A DNA stretch of 64,000 nucleotides from Paenibacillus sp. J2TS4 (GCF_018403245.1 NZ_BOSH01000011.1:1-64000); one strand, 5' to 3'. Counted from the stretch's first letter, positions 33,515 to 41,628 are shown. Made by a program: numbers and translations. Notes: a model not told the origin generated them from the letters alone.

Positions 33515-35149
33515 CTAATCGTTGCTGTATCTCTCGAAGGCAGCCTTATATATCTTCATGTATTCTTCCAGCCCCATCTTGTTGATGGTCTGCACATAGT
33601 CATCCCATTCGGCTAAAGGCTTGGCTCCGGTAATGAATTTGGCCCGCATCTCTGATACGTAGGTTCCGATATCCGAGCTTAACCCGGCCAATCGGCTGTT
33701 CTCCTCCGGGGTGAAGGAGAACGCCGGCCATACTTCCTTATTGGCATAAGGCTCTAACAGTTCAGCCGCCGCAATGGAATTAGGCAGGCTTTCACCGCCT
33801 TTAAAATACTGTTCCGAAATAATTCCCGGAGTTCCTCCCACCGACCAGATCAAGTATTGCGACACAGCCTCATCCAAAGACAGGCCATCCGGATGATTGG
33901 CAATTTTGTCCAGATACTCCACCTTGCCGTCCTCAGTCTCTGCGTAGGTCACCCCTTCGAAGCCCATAAAGAACATTCGGCTTCCTTCATCGCTGAAGAA
34001 ATGATCGATCCAACGCATGGTCGCCTCGGGATGGGCATTCTGATTCGTAATGACAAAGGTTCCCAGAGTGACCAATGGGGAGTTGCTGACAACTGCTTTG
34101 TCGCCGTGCGGTCCTGCTAGCGGCGGTGCTCCTTCGTAATAATCAAGCTGCACCCAGCTTACCGGATCCCAGCCAATGTAAACCCCATATCGATCAGATT
34201 GTATTCTGGCCAGGAACTCCGATGAATTCATAGTGAAAATGTCCGGATCGATCAATTGCTCTTGGTAAAGCCGATGCGCGAACTCTAGCAGCTCCCTGTA
34301 CTTCTCGTCCGCAGGGAAGAATCGCAAATCGTTCGTCTCGGGATCTACATCCACATAATTATGCCGGGATCCTCTATTCTGCAAGTCCCACGGACCGTAG
34401 AGCCATTTCATCAAATAGCCGGTACTCAGTGCCCCTAACGGAATTTCGTCGGCCTCTCCGTTCCCGTTCAAGTCCTCACCCTTGAACGATTTCAGAAATT
34501 GATACAACTCCTCTGTCGTTTCCGGGTTCTTCAACCCCAGCTTTCCTGTCCACTTTGTATTGATCCAAGTTTTCGGATTGATCAGTACCGAAGTAAAAGC
34601 CGGATCGTATACTCTCGGGATCGAATAAATATTTCCATCCGGCATAGTTAACCATTTTTTAGCATCTGGGTTGTCTTCCAAAAACTTTTTAATATTAGGT
34701 GCGTATTCCTCTATTAGATCATTAAGCTTGATAAATACCCCTTGCTCCCCATACTTCATCACATCGTTGTCAGATAACAGCGTCGCGTAGAACGCATCCG
34801 GAAGGTCTCCTCCGGCCAGAATAAGATTGCGCTTCTCACTTAAAATCTCTTGATTGATCATCTGCCATTCAATATCTATACCGGTCATTTTTTCATACTC
34901 GTTAAATAGCATGATATCGTTCCAGTCCGGAGTATTCGTTGCCTGAGGAGCCACGAACTTCAGTTTGATCGGTTCATTGACGATCGGAAAACCAGTTTCA
35001 TTCACGACCTTGACGGCCGCATTCTCCGATCCGGTTTGATCTGCGTCTCCATTCTGCTCTGCGCCTCCGCTACCTTTCTGGCAAGCTGTCGTTAAAGCCA
35101 GCGCAGCTGCCATTGACAGAGCCATCCATTTTGTTGCTTTCCCCCTCAT
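33515..35149 (-). CDS. Sugar-binding lipoprotein, LipO/YtcQ type
   Basis: At 544 residues, it has a lipoprotein signal (lipobox LTTAC) and a family 1 solute-binding fold. It has an EF-hand-like calcium loop DLNGNGEADEIP and is a clear paralogue of the lipoprotein at 7621-9243. It is the first gene of the importer operon (33515, 32415, 31512). GAAGGAGAAGG precedes the ATG. The ligand is probably a complex oligosaccharide, judged only from family habits. Confidence 0.92.
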   Translation of the reverse strand: MRGKATKWMALSMAAALALTTACQKGSGGAEQNGDADQTGSENAAVKVVNETGFPIVNEPIKLKFVAPQATNTPDWNDIMLFNEYEKMTGIDIEWQMINQEILSEKRNLILAGGDLPDAFYATLLSDNDVMKYGEQGVFIKLNDLIEEYAPNIKKFLEDNPDAKKWLTMPDGNIYSIPRVYDPAFTSVLINPKTWINTKWTGKLGLKNPETTEELYQFLKSFKGEDLNGNGEADEIPLGALSTGYLMKWLYGPWDLQNRGSRHNYVDVDPETNDLRFFPADEKYRELLEFAHRLYQEQLIDPDIFTMNSSEFLARIQSDRYGVYIGWDPVSWVQLDYYEGAPPLAGPHGDKAVVSNSPLVTLGTFVITNQNAHPEATMRWIDHFFSDEGSRMFFMGFEGVTYAETEDGKVEYLDKIANHPDGLSLDEAVSQYLIWSVGGTPGIISEQYFKGGESLPNSIAAAELLEPYANKEVWPAFSFTPEENSRLAGLSSDIGTYVSEMRAKFITGAKPLAEWDDYVQTINKMGLEEYMKIYKAAFERYSND

Positions 35150-35235
35150 ATTTAAACCTTCTCCTCCTTCAAAATGGTATTACAGGTTATCGTCCGCCTG
35201 AATCTACGGCTGGATTTTCTGTTATCAGGTTTCTC

Positions 35236-37104
35236 TTATTCGCTAGGCTGATAACGAATATTGATCTCGGCGGCTGAAGCCACCCCTCCGCTTCCCTCGA
35301 CAGCTTCCAGACGAAGATAGCGGGTGCCCGGGGCGGAGAAATCTACCTTCTTCAAGAAGTAGTCTCTATCCCACGCTCCGGATAAGACCTCGGTATACTG
35401 AACCCCATCGGTGCTGGCATAGATGCGATAACCGGTAATGATCCCGTCCGGCTTAAAGTCTGCCCGCGTCTGATAGTCCAACCCGACTATGTCATAGATT
35501 CCGCCAAGGTCTATGGTAATAGATTGCGGCAGCGGGTCTTTCGGAGACCACTCCGAATGCCACATCGTCGCCTGATTCCCATCAATCGCTTTGGACGCCT
35601 CATACCCTGTATGTTCGCTGGTGGATACGGCAGTCATTTGCTTTTGCGGAACGTAGTAAGGCTTAGGCTCCGGTTGGCTGGGCAGACTGCCGGTATTCCG
35701 AATCATCAAATCGGTAATGACAGCAGCATGATCGGAATAGAATGGCTGATCGTTCTCATGCTCCGGAAGCTTCTGATCGCGGACATACGAATCCGTAATT
35801 CTCATTTCATCCCCGCGCGACCAAATGTAGTCTATTCTCCCTGGCGCCATTCCATATCCATAATAAGGGCTCCATGTGTTCCCGGGGTCTTTGCCGGCGT
35901 CGGGATTCGCCCAACGAAACGAATCGATGAATCCAGCGTCCTCCAGAATCTGGGTCACCGGCCACTGCAGCACAAGTCCGGCATGACCAGGCGCATCGGC
36001 GAATCGCTCACTCCAATCGTAATGAGACAGCGTATTAAAGTCACCGGCCAACAGAACAGGAGCGGTATCCCCTTCCAAAAGAGTAGGAATACTGACATGA
36101 ACAATTTTACGAATATGTTCTATCCGGCGCACCAAGTCGGTCGCAACGATTTCCGCGTTCGTATTCGTTCGGGGGAGATTATAAGTTATCTCACCAACGG
36201 TGAGATTAACCTTACACCACGCGCAACCTTCATGATAAATCCAAGCGTTAAACAAGTTTACTTCTTGCCCGTCGGGAAGCTCCACCTTGATCCCGCCAAA
36301 ATGAAAACTGTTCATCAATCCTTGATAATACATAACCGGATATTGCTTAATTACTGGATAACGACTGAATATCCACAGATTGTCTTTATCAGGCTGATGA
36401 GCCGGTTCGTTTGATATTTTAATCCCGGTGTATTGCTGATTTTCGGGCAATCCTTCATTTAAACCTGCCAATATTTTCTCTCCGGATCTGTAAGTTTCCA
36501 CTGTAAACAGAATATCCGGATTTTCATGACGAATGACTTCAATGATTTGCTGAATATTCTCCTCCCCGCCGGCGGCTCGGCCTCCTTCCCACAGGTTCCA
36601 GGTCATGGCCCGGACAGGAGTGCCCAGATCGCCACTGGCGAATTCATGGGTCACTTCTACAGTGAGCTCCCCCTGCGGGACATAGAACTCGGTCGATACA
36701 ACCGGCCCGCCATCCGGATAAGCTACATGACGAGCCAGAACATCATCGTCTTGACGTATAGTGAATACGACCTCATTCCCGAGTATGGCGCCGCCATCCG
36801 TAGTGGCCCGAATGGTACAAATCCGGCCTGCAGCATGATGCGGCAAGGTGCTGCCCTTTGGACTGGCTGAATTAATGACTGCCTGGGCCTCCGTCTGTTC
36901 GCCGCAGCGCAGCTCCAATCTAAAGTGCGGGTTGCTCGGGACGGATTCCCCGTAGGCTTCTACGGAGAAGGTAACCGTGTCCTTATTGGAAGCGCTTATT
37001 TTATTGTTCGCAAGGATTGAATTAGAATCCATTACCAATAGGACCAAAAGCAAGGTGATAACGAGAATAGAAACGGTTGAAACCCGGACTTTCTTCTTAT
37101 ACAC
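35236..37104 (-). CDS. Secreted endonuclease/exonuclease/phosphatase-fold protein with F5/8 type C domain
   Basis: From a GTG at 37104 (AAGGAGG 8 nt upstream) the product has 622 residues with an N-terminal signal peptide or anchor. A region of beta sandwich character comes first. The EEP fold follows: RAMTWNLWEGG, ENPDILFTVETY, FSRYPVIKQ, LAGDFNTLSHYDW, GRIDYIWSRGD and SDHAAVITDL hold the metal and catalytic residues. A C-terminal discoidin (F5/8 C) carbohydrate-binding domain begins near AVSTSEHTGYEASKAIDGN. Members act on nucleic acids, inositol phosphates or sphingomyelin-like esters. The discoidin domain suggests a glycan-associated target. It lies 86 bp downstream of nothing else and just upstream of the importer operon. 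Confidence 0.88.
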   Translation of the reverse strand: MYKKKVRVSTVSILVITLLLVLLVMDSNSILANNKISASNKDTVTFSVEAYGESVPSNPHFRLELRCGEQTEAQAVINSASPKGSTLPHHAAGRICTIRATTDGGAILGNEVVFTIRQDDDVLARHVAYPDGGPVVSTEFYVPQGELTVEVTHEFASGDLGTPVRAMTWNLWEGGRAAGGEENIQQIIEVIRHENPDILFTVETYRSGEKILAGLNEGLPENQQYTGIKISNEPAHQPDKDNLWIFSRYPVIKQYPVMYYQGLMNSFHFGGIKVELPDGQEVNLFNAWIYHEGCAWCKVNLTVGEITYNLPRTNTNAEIVATDLVRRIEHIRKIVHVSIPTLLEGDTAPVLLAGDFNTLSHYDWSERFADAPGHAGLVLQWPVTQILEDAGFIDSFRWANPDAGKDPGNTWSPYYGYGMAPGRIDYIWSRGDEMRITDSYVRDQKLPEHENDQPFYSDHAAVITDLMIRNTGSLPSQPEPKPYYVPQKQMTAVSTSEHTGYEASKAIDGNQATMWHSEWSPKDPLPQSITIDLGGIYDIVGLDYQTRADFKPDGIITGYRIYASTDGVQYTEVLSGAWDRDYFLKKVDFSAPGTRYLRLEAVEGSGGVASAAEINIRYQPSE

Positions 37105-37425
37105 CGATATTCCCTCCTTGTCTGATAATAAATAGTTGATGGAACAGTTGAATGTACCCATTGAATCTGTCAGTTGAATATGCCCATGATTCGCCTATGG
37201 ATATTAACATTCATGCAGTCATTTCATGGCCATCCTTTTCCCTTTCTCAAGCTTCCCCGAGCCTTGCTTCATGAGCAGGCCGATACGCTCCTTTCACTTT
37301 TTCCTCACTGTACCTCGTGCCGCTTTGAATTGTCCATCGGCAGCACAGACGTCCATATGCAATTCTTTACAATGCCCGCCAGCTCTCGCTTTTCAGACCT
37401 TTCACTCATGTATTAAGGGTCCCCT
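37105..37425. other. Intergenic stretch, nothing recognised
   Basis: The region between the secreted EEP protein and the terminator of the Cfr-like gene is pyrimidine-rich on the plus strand. I saw no conserved motif, hairpin or supported frame. The promoter for the EEP gene must lie here, but I could not place it. Confidence 0.3.
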
Positions 37426-37462
37426 AAAAAAAAAAAGGACCGGGGGCCTGAAGGCCCTCCGG
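37426..37462 (-). terminator. Strong intrinsic terminator after the Cfr-like gene
   Basis: On the minus strand GGAGGGCC-TTCA-GGCCCCCGG forms a GC-rich hairpin that is followed by GTCC and eleven T residues (37436-37426). Confidence 0.9.
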
Positions 37463-37502
37463 CAGAACTATCGTTGTTTAAGCTTTTCGAATACGAGTAT
37501 AA

Positions 37503-37573
37503 TCTTGCGGAAGCTTATAGATGCTGCTGGCCGGCATCCCCAGCTTTCTCGAGATGTCCGTCAAGCTTATTGG
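37503..37573 (-). pseudogene. iclR-type gene fragment fused to the 3' end of the Cfr-like gene
   Basis: These 71 nt match 28216-28286 inside the IclR regulator gene with about nine differences (about 87% identity), without gaps. On the minus strand one frame reads ISLTDISRKLGMPASSIYKL, the IclR recognition-helix region, then diverges. The Cfr-like gene enters this fragment in a different frame and stops within it at 37515. Confidence 0.75.
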
Positions 37574-38672
37574 AACGTTTAATTTTGTTTCGCTTGCCGG
37601 CTTCGTACTGACCGTATAGCTGTCCGCACGCAGCATCAATCTCTATGCCGAAGGATTGTCGTACGGTTACCTTGATTCCCGCTTTCCTAAGCTGCTGATA
37701 AAAGAAGTCCACGGTTGCCTGATCTGGCCGCCCATAAGCTTCCTGCGCACCTAAAGCAGGATTATAGCGAATCAGATTCACATGATACAGCTGTTTCAGG
37801 CTCAGTCTTTTTCTGAACAGGGCAATCAGTTCACGCACGTGATCCTGCGTATCGTTTACTCCGGGGAGCAGTACGTAAGCCAGGTATACTTTGCGCCCTG
37901 TTTCTCTTATATGTTCATCCAATACATCCATGACATCCGCCAGCGCATACTTTTCATTGATGGGCATCAGCTCGCTCCTCTGCTCGTGAAAAGGTGAATG
38001 CAAAGAGAAGGTCAGGTTAATCTGCGGAAATTGCTTAGCCAGCTTGTGAATTCCCGGGATGATGCCGATGGTTGAAACTGTAATTCTTCTCGGGCTGAAC
38101 CCGAATAGTTCCGGATCGGTCAATATTTGGAGGGCCATAAAGGTTTGGGGATTAGCCAGTGCTTCCCCCATTCCCATAAAGGAAATGCTATCCACCGAAC
38201 GCTGCTGCATCGCGAAATACAGAATTTGGTCGGTTATTTCGTCGGCACTCAGGTTTCTTTTTAACCCGATAGCTCCGGTTGCGCAGAAGCTGCATCCAAA
38301 CCCGCAGCCGGACTGGGAAGAGATGCAGTAAGAATTCCAGCCTGCCCGGTATTTCATAGCGACGGCTTCGATTTTATCCCCACCGGGAATTTCAAACAGC
38401 ACTTTCTCAGCCTGCGGCGATAAAGCCTGGGAGACGGGCCGAATATCCAATAGTGTGCTGCCAAACTGTTGAATTAGCTTATGTCTTAATTTAATGGGTA
38501 AAGCCGTCATCTTCTCAAATTCGGCAACTTTCTGCTTGAAGACGGCTTGTACGACTTGTTGAAATCTGAACTTGGGTTCATTCTCGGTGATCAGGAATTC
38601 CCGAATCCGTTCATATTTCGTTACGGCTGGCTTGTTCTTTTCTGTATTGTAAAGATTCAGGTTATTTGTCAT
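37515..38672 (-). CDS. Cfr-like radical SAM 23S rRNA (A2503-C8) methyltransferase
   Basis: At 385 residues, it has the cluster motif C123-x3-C127-x2-C130 (GCGFGCSFCATG) and the C-terminal methyl-carrying cysteine C349 in IDAACGQLYG. Sequence blocks FMGMGEALANPQTF, TVSTIGIIPGIHK, INLTFSLHSP and YHVNLIRYNP follow the Cfr branch rather than RlmN. Cfr methylates C8 of A2503 and confers phenicol, lincosamide, oxazolidinone, pleuromutilin and streptogramin A resistance. The start at 38672 follows AGAGGA; an upstream in-frame start at 38705 has none. Residues from about 367 on (NKLDGHLEKAG...) are not Cfr: they are an out-of-frame iclR fragment. Two attenuators lie upstream. Resistance activity is inference. 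Confidence 0.88.
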   Translation of the reverse strand: MTNNLNLYNTEKNKPAVTKYERIREFLITENEPKFRFQQVVQAVFKQKVAEFEKMTALPIKLRHKLIQQFGSTLLDIRPVSQALSPQAEKVLFEIPGGDKIEAVAMKYRAGWNSYCISSQSGCGFGCSFCATGAIGLKRNLSADEITDQILYFAMQQRSVDSISFMGMGEALANPQTFMALQILTDPELFGFSPRRITVSTIGIIPGIHKLAKQFPQINLTFSLHSPFHEQRSELMPINEKYALADVMDVLDEHIRETGRKVYLAYVLLPGVNDTQDHVRELIALFRKRLSLKQLYHVNLIRYNPALGAQEAYGRPDQATVDFFYQQLRKAGIKVTVRQSFGIEIDAACGQLYGQYEAGKRNKIKRSNKLDGHLEKAGDAGQQHL

Positions 38673-38893
38673 AGTAGCTTCCTCTCTAATGGAATCAATG
38701 TCCAAAATTATTTACTTTTACCGGTGTCTGATCATGCGGTTTTCTTCCCTTACCACTGCCCTTATGGACCTCTGCCGGTATTCCTTCCTGTCTCGATCAC
38801 GAAAAAGTCCTTACAGCCGCCATTGCCTTGAGTTCGATGCTTATCCGGAATCCCTGCAAAACTTGAAACCCAGTACAGTTGTGTGATCAACAC

Positions 38894-38926
38894 AAAAACC
38901 TCCTTATCCTTTTTCCGGACAGGAGG
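38894..38926 (-). terminator. Attenuator B terminator (proximal to the Cfr-like gene)
   Basis: On the minus strand CCTCCT (38926-38921) pairs with AGGAGG (38904-38899), with inner TCC/GGA pairing, and is followed by TTTTTGTG. Its 5' arm contains TCCTGTCC (38924-38917), which can instead pair with GGATAGGA of the upstream hairpin (one G-U pair), giving an antiterminator. Confidence 0.75.
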
Positions 38927-39007
38927 CTTATCTACGCATTGCTACATGGACTGTGCCCTATCAAACAGCAGGACATAACTCCCATGGAATGTTCAAAAAA
39001 GCGCAGA

Positions 39008-39067
39008 CTAATCCTATCCAGAAAAAACGCAATCGCTTAACGGTTTTTTCTTATGCGATAGGATTAG
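39008..39067 (-). promoter_or_regulatory. Attenuator B sensing hairpin (arms 1 and 2)
   Basis: Arm 1, CTAATCCTAT (39067-39058), pairs with arm 2, ATAGGATTAG (39017-39008). Inside, GAAAAAAC pairs with GTTTTTTC. Arm 2 continues 5' to GGATAGGA, the sequence able to pair with the terminator B 5' arm. Arm 1 overlaps the leader stop codon, so a ribosome stalled on the leader would block it and favour antitermination. Confidence 0.7.
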
Positions 39068-39075
39068 TACTTCAT
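39064..39075 (-). CDS. Attenuator B leader peptide, Met-Lys-Tyr
   Basis: ATG AAG TAC TAA is preceded by GAAAGGGTGATCC as ribosome binding site (GGGTG about 11 nt from ATG). The stop codon is part of arm 1 of the hairpin. Only three codons long, its support is position, the upstream binding site and exact parallel with the other copy. Confidence 0.6.
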   Translation of the reverse strand: MKY

Positions 39076-39171
39076 TGGCCCAGGATCACCCTTTCTCATT
39101 CATTGTGGTACAAGTAATTTCATCCGTGTCATTAGCGGAGCGGGATAAGGGTTAAGCTGGGTAAGCAGCAC

Positions 39172-39206
39172 AAAAAACCCCCTATCCATAATTTCGGGAT
39201 AGGAGG
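39172..39206 (-). terminator. Attenuator A terminator (distal)
   Basis: On the minus strand CTCCTATCC pairs with GGATAGGGG around the loop CGAAATTAT and is followed by TTTTTT (39177-39172). The 5' arm TCCTATCC (39204-39197) is perfectly complementary to GGATAGGA in arm 2 of the upstream hairpin. Confidence 0.85.
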
Positions 39207-39218
39207 CAGGAAGACGAT

Positions 39219-39264
39219 AACAGGAAAGGAAACAGCTGCTAATAATATAACTAGTTATCCTGTT
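39219..39264 (-). promoter_or_regulatory. Bridging hairpin in attenuator A
   Basis: AACAGGA (minus 39264-39258) pairs with TCCTGTT (39225-39219). It would fold away the sequence between arm 2 and the terminator and bring antiterminator partners together. Confidence 0.5.
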
Positions 39265-39285
39265 ACATATATAGAAAAGCCCACA

Positions 39286-39344
39286 CTAATCCTATCCAGA
39301 AAAAATACAAAAAGCTGTAATTTTCCTTAATTGAATAGGATTAG
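39286..39344 (-). promoter_or_regulatory. Attenuator A sensing hairpin (arms 1 and 2)
   Basis: Arm 1, CTAATCCTAT (39344-39335), pairs with arm 2, ATAGGATTAG (39295-39286), as in copy B. Arm 2 extends to GGATAGGA, which matches the terminator A 5' arm exactly. Arm 1 contains the leader stop codon. Confidence 0.75.
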
Positions 39345-39352
39345 TTGTACAT
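39341..39352 (-). CDS. Attenuator A leader peptide, Met-Tyr-Asn
   Basis: ATG TAC AAC TAA is preceded by AAAGGGTG, 7 nt upstream of the ATG. The stop lies in arm 1 of the hairpin. Very short leader ORFs of this kind are known for antibiotic-induced attenuators of resistance genes in Firmicutes; assignment here is inference from layout. Confidence 0.65.
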   Translation of the reverse strand: MYN

Positions 39353-39383
39353 CGGCTTTCACCCTTTCGGTTTCAATGTAATT

Positions 39384-39413
39384 AATTTACCACTTGTTTA
39401 TGGCAAAAAGCAA
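39384..39413 (-). promoter_or_regulatory. Probable promoter of the Cfr-like transcript
   Basis: Minus-strand TTGCTT (39413-39408) and TAAATT (39389-39384) are spaced 18 bp. Transcription would begin about 25 nt before the first leader ATG. No comparable promoter was seen between the two attenuators, so both should lie on one leader RNA. Confidence 0.45.
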
Positions 39414-39458
39414 GCATTCATTTGTTAAAGCCCTGCATAGGATCGCCCCGAATTCCCC

Positions 39459-40013
39459 TTACTCCAAAAATTCGTCAACTTCTTCGAGTTTATAGGTATA
39501 CACTTTCTTCTCGTCCACATGGTAGATAGTCAACAAGCCGCTGCTCTCATCAAAATTCAAGATTCGACAAGGAATTCGCCCCCTGGCTTCATGGTTGTCA
39601 TTGAGAATCAGCCAAATCAGCTGGCGCTCGGCCATCCAATAGCGAATCCGTTCCACCATAGCGTTATCATCCGACTGAGCTCTGCGCTCCTCAACTATCG
39701 TTTTTTCCTCATCCGCTACACGGTTTGGCTGATCGATCGGAAGAATGTGAACTTCCCTTAATCCGGCATGTCTAAATAACCCATTCAGATAGTCGATCGC
39801 CTGCTGTTCATCCATGTTCTCAACCGACACATGAACGCAAAATCTATGATTCCTTCCGTTCGCATTGCCTTTAGTCATTGTCTTCTGTGCGGCCTGCCCT
39901 TCCCTAGGTAGATTTTCTAAGAAGTCATGTGAATTCTTGCCCGCGGGTGATTCGGATGGTAACCCCGTCTCGCTTGCTTCGCCAACGATCCCGTTAATAG
40001 CTATTTCGCCCAT
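39459..40013 (-). CDS. Protein of unknown function, 184 residues
   Basis: The ribosome binding site AAGGAGAG fits the ATG at 40013. The first 60 residues are polar and probably disordered. The rest contains an alpha/beta region (HRFCVHVSVENMDEQQAIDY) and a C-terminal beta-rich part (ARGRIPCRILNFDESSGLLTIYHVDEKKVYTY) that looks like a small barrel. I do not recognise a family. No signal or membrane segment. It lies upstream of the Cfr-like leader on the same strand; the leader has its own promoter, so a shared function is not implied. Confidence 0.65.
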   Translation of the reverse strand: MGEIAINGIVGEASETGLPSESPAGKNSHDFLENLPREGQAAQKTMTKGNANGRNHRFCVHVSVENMDEQQAIDYLNGLFRHAGLREVHILPIDQPNRVADEEKTIVEERRAQSDDNAMVERIRYWMAERQLIWLILNDNHEARGRIPCRILNFDESSGLLTIYHVDEKKVYTYKLEEVDEFLE

Positions 40014-40566
40014 TCTATTTCTCTCCTTCGATACTTGATAGGGATGTCGGTTTACCTTTTCTTATCCTAAGCCCATTCCCGCGAATAAAGCCGATTAGTC
40101 CCAAGGACTCAACAAATATTACCCTTGTCCTATTATCTCCGTTCTCCTTCCCTTTAGCAAGACAACAGTTTTTGTCGTATTATGGCGAAAAATATTATTA
40201 TTTCCCCCTATCATTTGAAAAAACAAAGAAAAACATAGAAATAAAGAGATTTATGGATTAAATTGGATTTTACTACAAACCTAAACTATAGTCCCAAAAA
40301 AATAGTTCTAAATGACTGGTATAAAATGTATATCATTTTTTGACAAATTGTTATATGATAGTTGCTGTTTGTATCTTTTGGAGTGCTAGAATCGACACCT
40401 TTTACTGTTAAACCACTGCGGGATCGGCTCGATTTTTGGCGATACCCGCCTTATTATGATATCCACTTTCCATTTATATCCAAATAATTAAGAGGGTATT
40501 GAAAGATCCATTCCGTCAGTGTACCACAATGGTATGAAAGAGTTACACCTACAGCACACCTAATTC
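40014..40566. other. AT-rich divergent intergenic region
   Basis: About 550 bp lie between the unknown gene and the divergent DUF2167 gene. It is AT-rich with long A and T tracts around 40180-40370, including TTTTTTGACAAATTGTTATA near 40335. Several -10-like words occur, but no -35/-10 pair with proper spacing was chosen. There is no gene. Confidence 0.35.
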
Positions 40567-40587
40567 ATGGAGGGTAAAGAGAAGAAG

Positions 40588-41562
40588 ATGAAGAAAAGTC
40601 GAAGTATGCGTTTTACACTAACCCTAATTATGCTTTCCATTCTAACGGCGTTATTTCCCGTTACTGGATTCGCGGAGACGAGCACCCAGGATATCGCGAC
40701 TAGGCTCTCCGCACTGGATTGGGTCGAAGGCAATGGACAAACCATAGATTTGGGCAATGGTCTGGCTGAGCTAAAGCTTGGAGAAGGCCTGCTGTTTCTG
40801 AACGACAAGGACTCTAAAGCTTATCAAACCATTACAGGCGGCGTGCCGTCTGACAGAGAAATCGGAGTCGTCTTTCCCGAGGCGGAAGATCAGCTGTGGG
40901 CTGTATACTTCGAGTATGAAGAAACCGGTCATGTCAGTGAAAAAGAAAAAGACAAAATCGATGCCAAGAAGCTTCTGAAAAGCTATAAGGACGGAACCGA
41001 AGAAGTCAATAAAGAGTTGCCCGAGGAACACCGGTTATACGTCGATGGATGGGATGTCGCTCCTTTTTACGACGAAAATCTTCACAGCTTGTCCTGGTCG
41101 CTGCTTGCGCATGACGGCATGGGGAATAAGCTGATTAACTACAATTCCCGGGTTTTGACGCGGCTGGGTGTCGTGTCCGTTGTACTCGTATCGGACCCCG
41201 AGCATTTGGACGCCGACCGTAAAATGATGGAAGAACAAGTTCTATCGGCTTTCCAGTTGAAAGAAGGGCACCGCTATGAAGATTTCGACGAGAGCACGGA
41301 CAAGAAGGCGGAGTTCGGATTAAGCGGATTAATCCTTGGAGGCGCTGGGGTACTGGCTGCCAAAAAATTAGGCGTATTCGCGACTCTGCTTCTCTTCTTG
41401 AAGAAATTCTGGATAGTCGTCATTGCTGGAGTTGGTGCACTATGGGGACTGATCAAAAGACTTAGTGGCAAAAAGGAGACGGCAGAAGAAGCGGCAGGAC
41501 TTGAAATGAACACAGACTCCGCTGGCGAAGCTCCTTCTGATTCACGCGAAGATCGGCCTTGA
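40588..41562 (+). CDS. DUF2167 membrane-anchored protein
   Basis: From the ATG at 40588 it is 324 residues long; an ATG at 40567 is also possible. A signal peptide (MKKSRSMRFTLTLIMLSILT...GFAE) is followed by the DUF2167 domain: LDWVEGNGQTIDLGNGLAEL, then GLLFLNDKDSKAYQTITGG, VGWD-like YVDGWDVAPFYDENLHSLSW and NYNSRVLTRLGVVSVVLV. Two membrane segments lie near the C-terminus (about 250-295). The tail is acidic. The molecular function of the family is unknown. It is monocistronic with its own strong terminator. Confidence 0.85.
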   Translation: MKKSRSMRFTLTLIMLSILTALFPVTGFAETSTQDIATRLSALDWVEGNGQTIDLGNGLAELKLGEGLLFLNDKDSKAYQTITGGVPSDREIGVVFPEAEDQLWAVYFEYEETGHVSEKEKDKIDAKKLLKSYKDGTEEVNKELPEEHRLYVDGWDVAPFYDENLHSLSWSLLAHDGMGNKLINYNSRVLTRLGVVSVVLVSDPEHLDADRKMMEEQVLSAFQLKEGHRYEDFDESTDKKAEFGLSGLILGGAGVLAAKKLGVFATLLLFLKKFWIVVIAGVGALWGLIKRLSGKKETAEEAAGLEMNTDSAGEAPSDSREDRP

Positions 41563-41580
41563 TAAGCCCGAAACAGGGGA

Positions 41581-41628
41581 GGGGATCCTTCAGCGGTTAA
41601 GACCGCTGAAGGATCCCCCCTCATTTTT
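41581..41628 (+). terminator. Perfect 17-bp stem terminator
   Basis: GGGGATCCTTCAGCGGT (41581-41597) and its exact reverse complement (41602-41618) surround the loop TAAG, followed by CCTCATTTTTTC. Confidence 0.9.

Noticed and set aside
37515..38672. Housekeeping RlmN
   Set aside because: Key blocks follow Cfr, and inducible attenuation would be odd for a housekeeping enzyme; phylogeny is still needed to settle it.
38880..39420. T-box or metabolite riboswitch upstream of the radical SAM gene
   Set aside because: No T-box bulge sequence or specifier stem is present, and the duplicated short leader ORFs with arm-overlapping stops explain the structure better.
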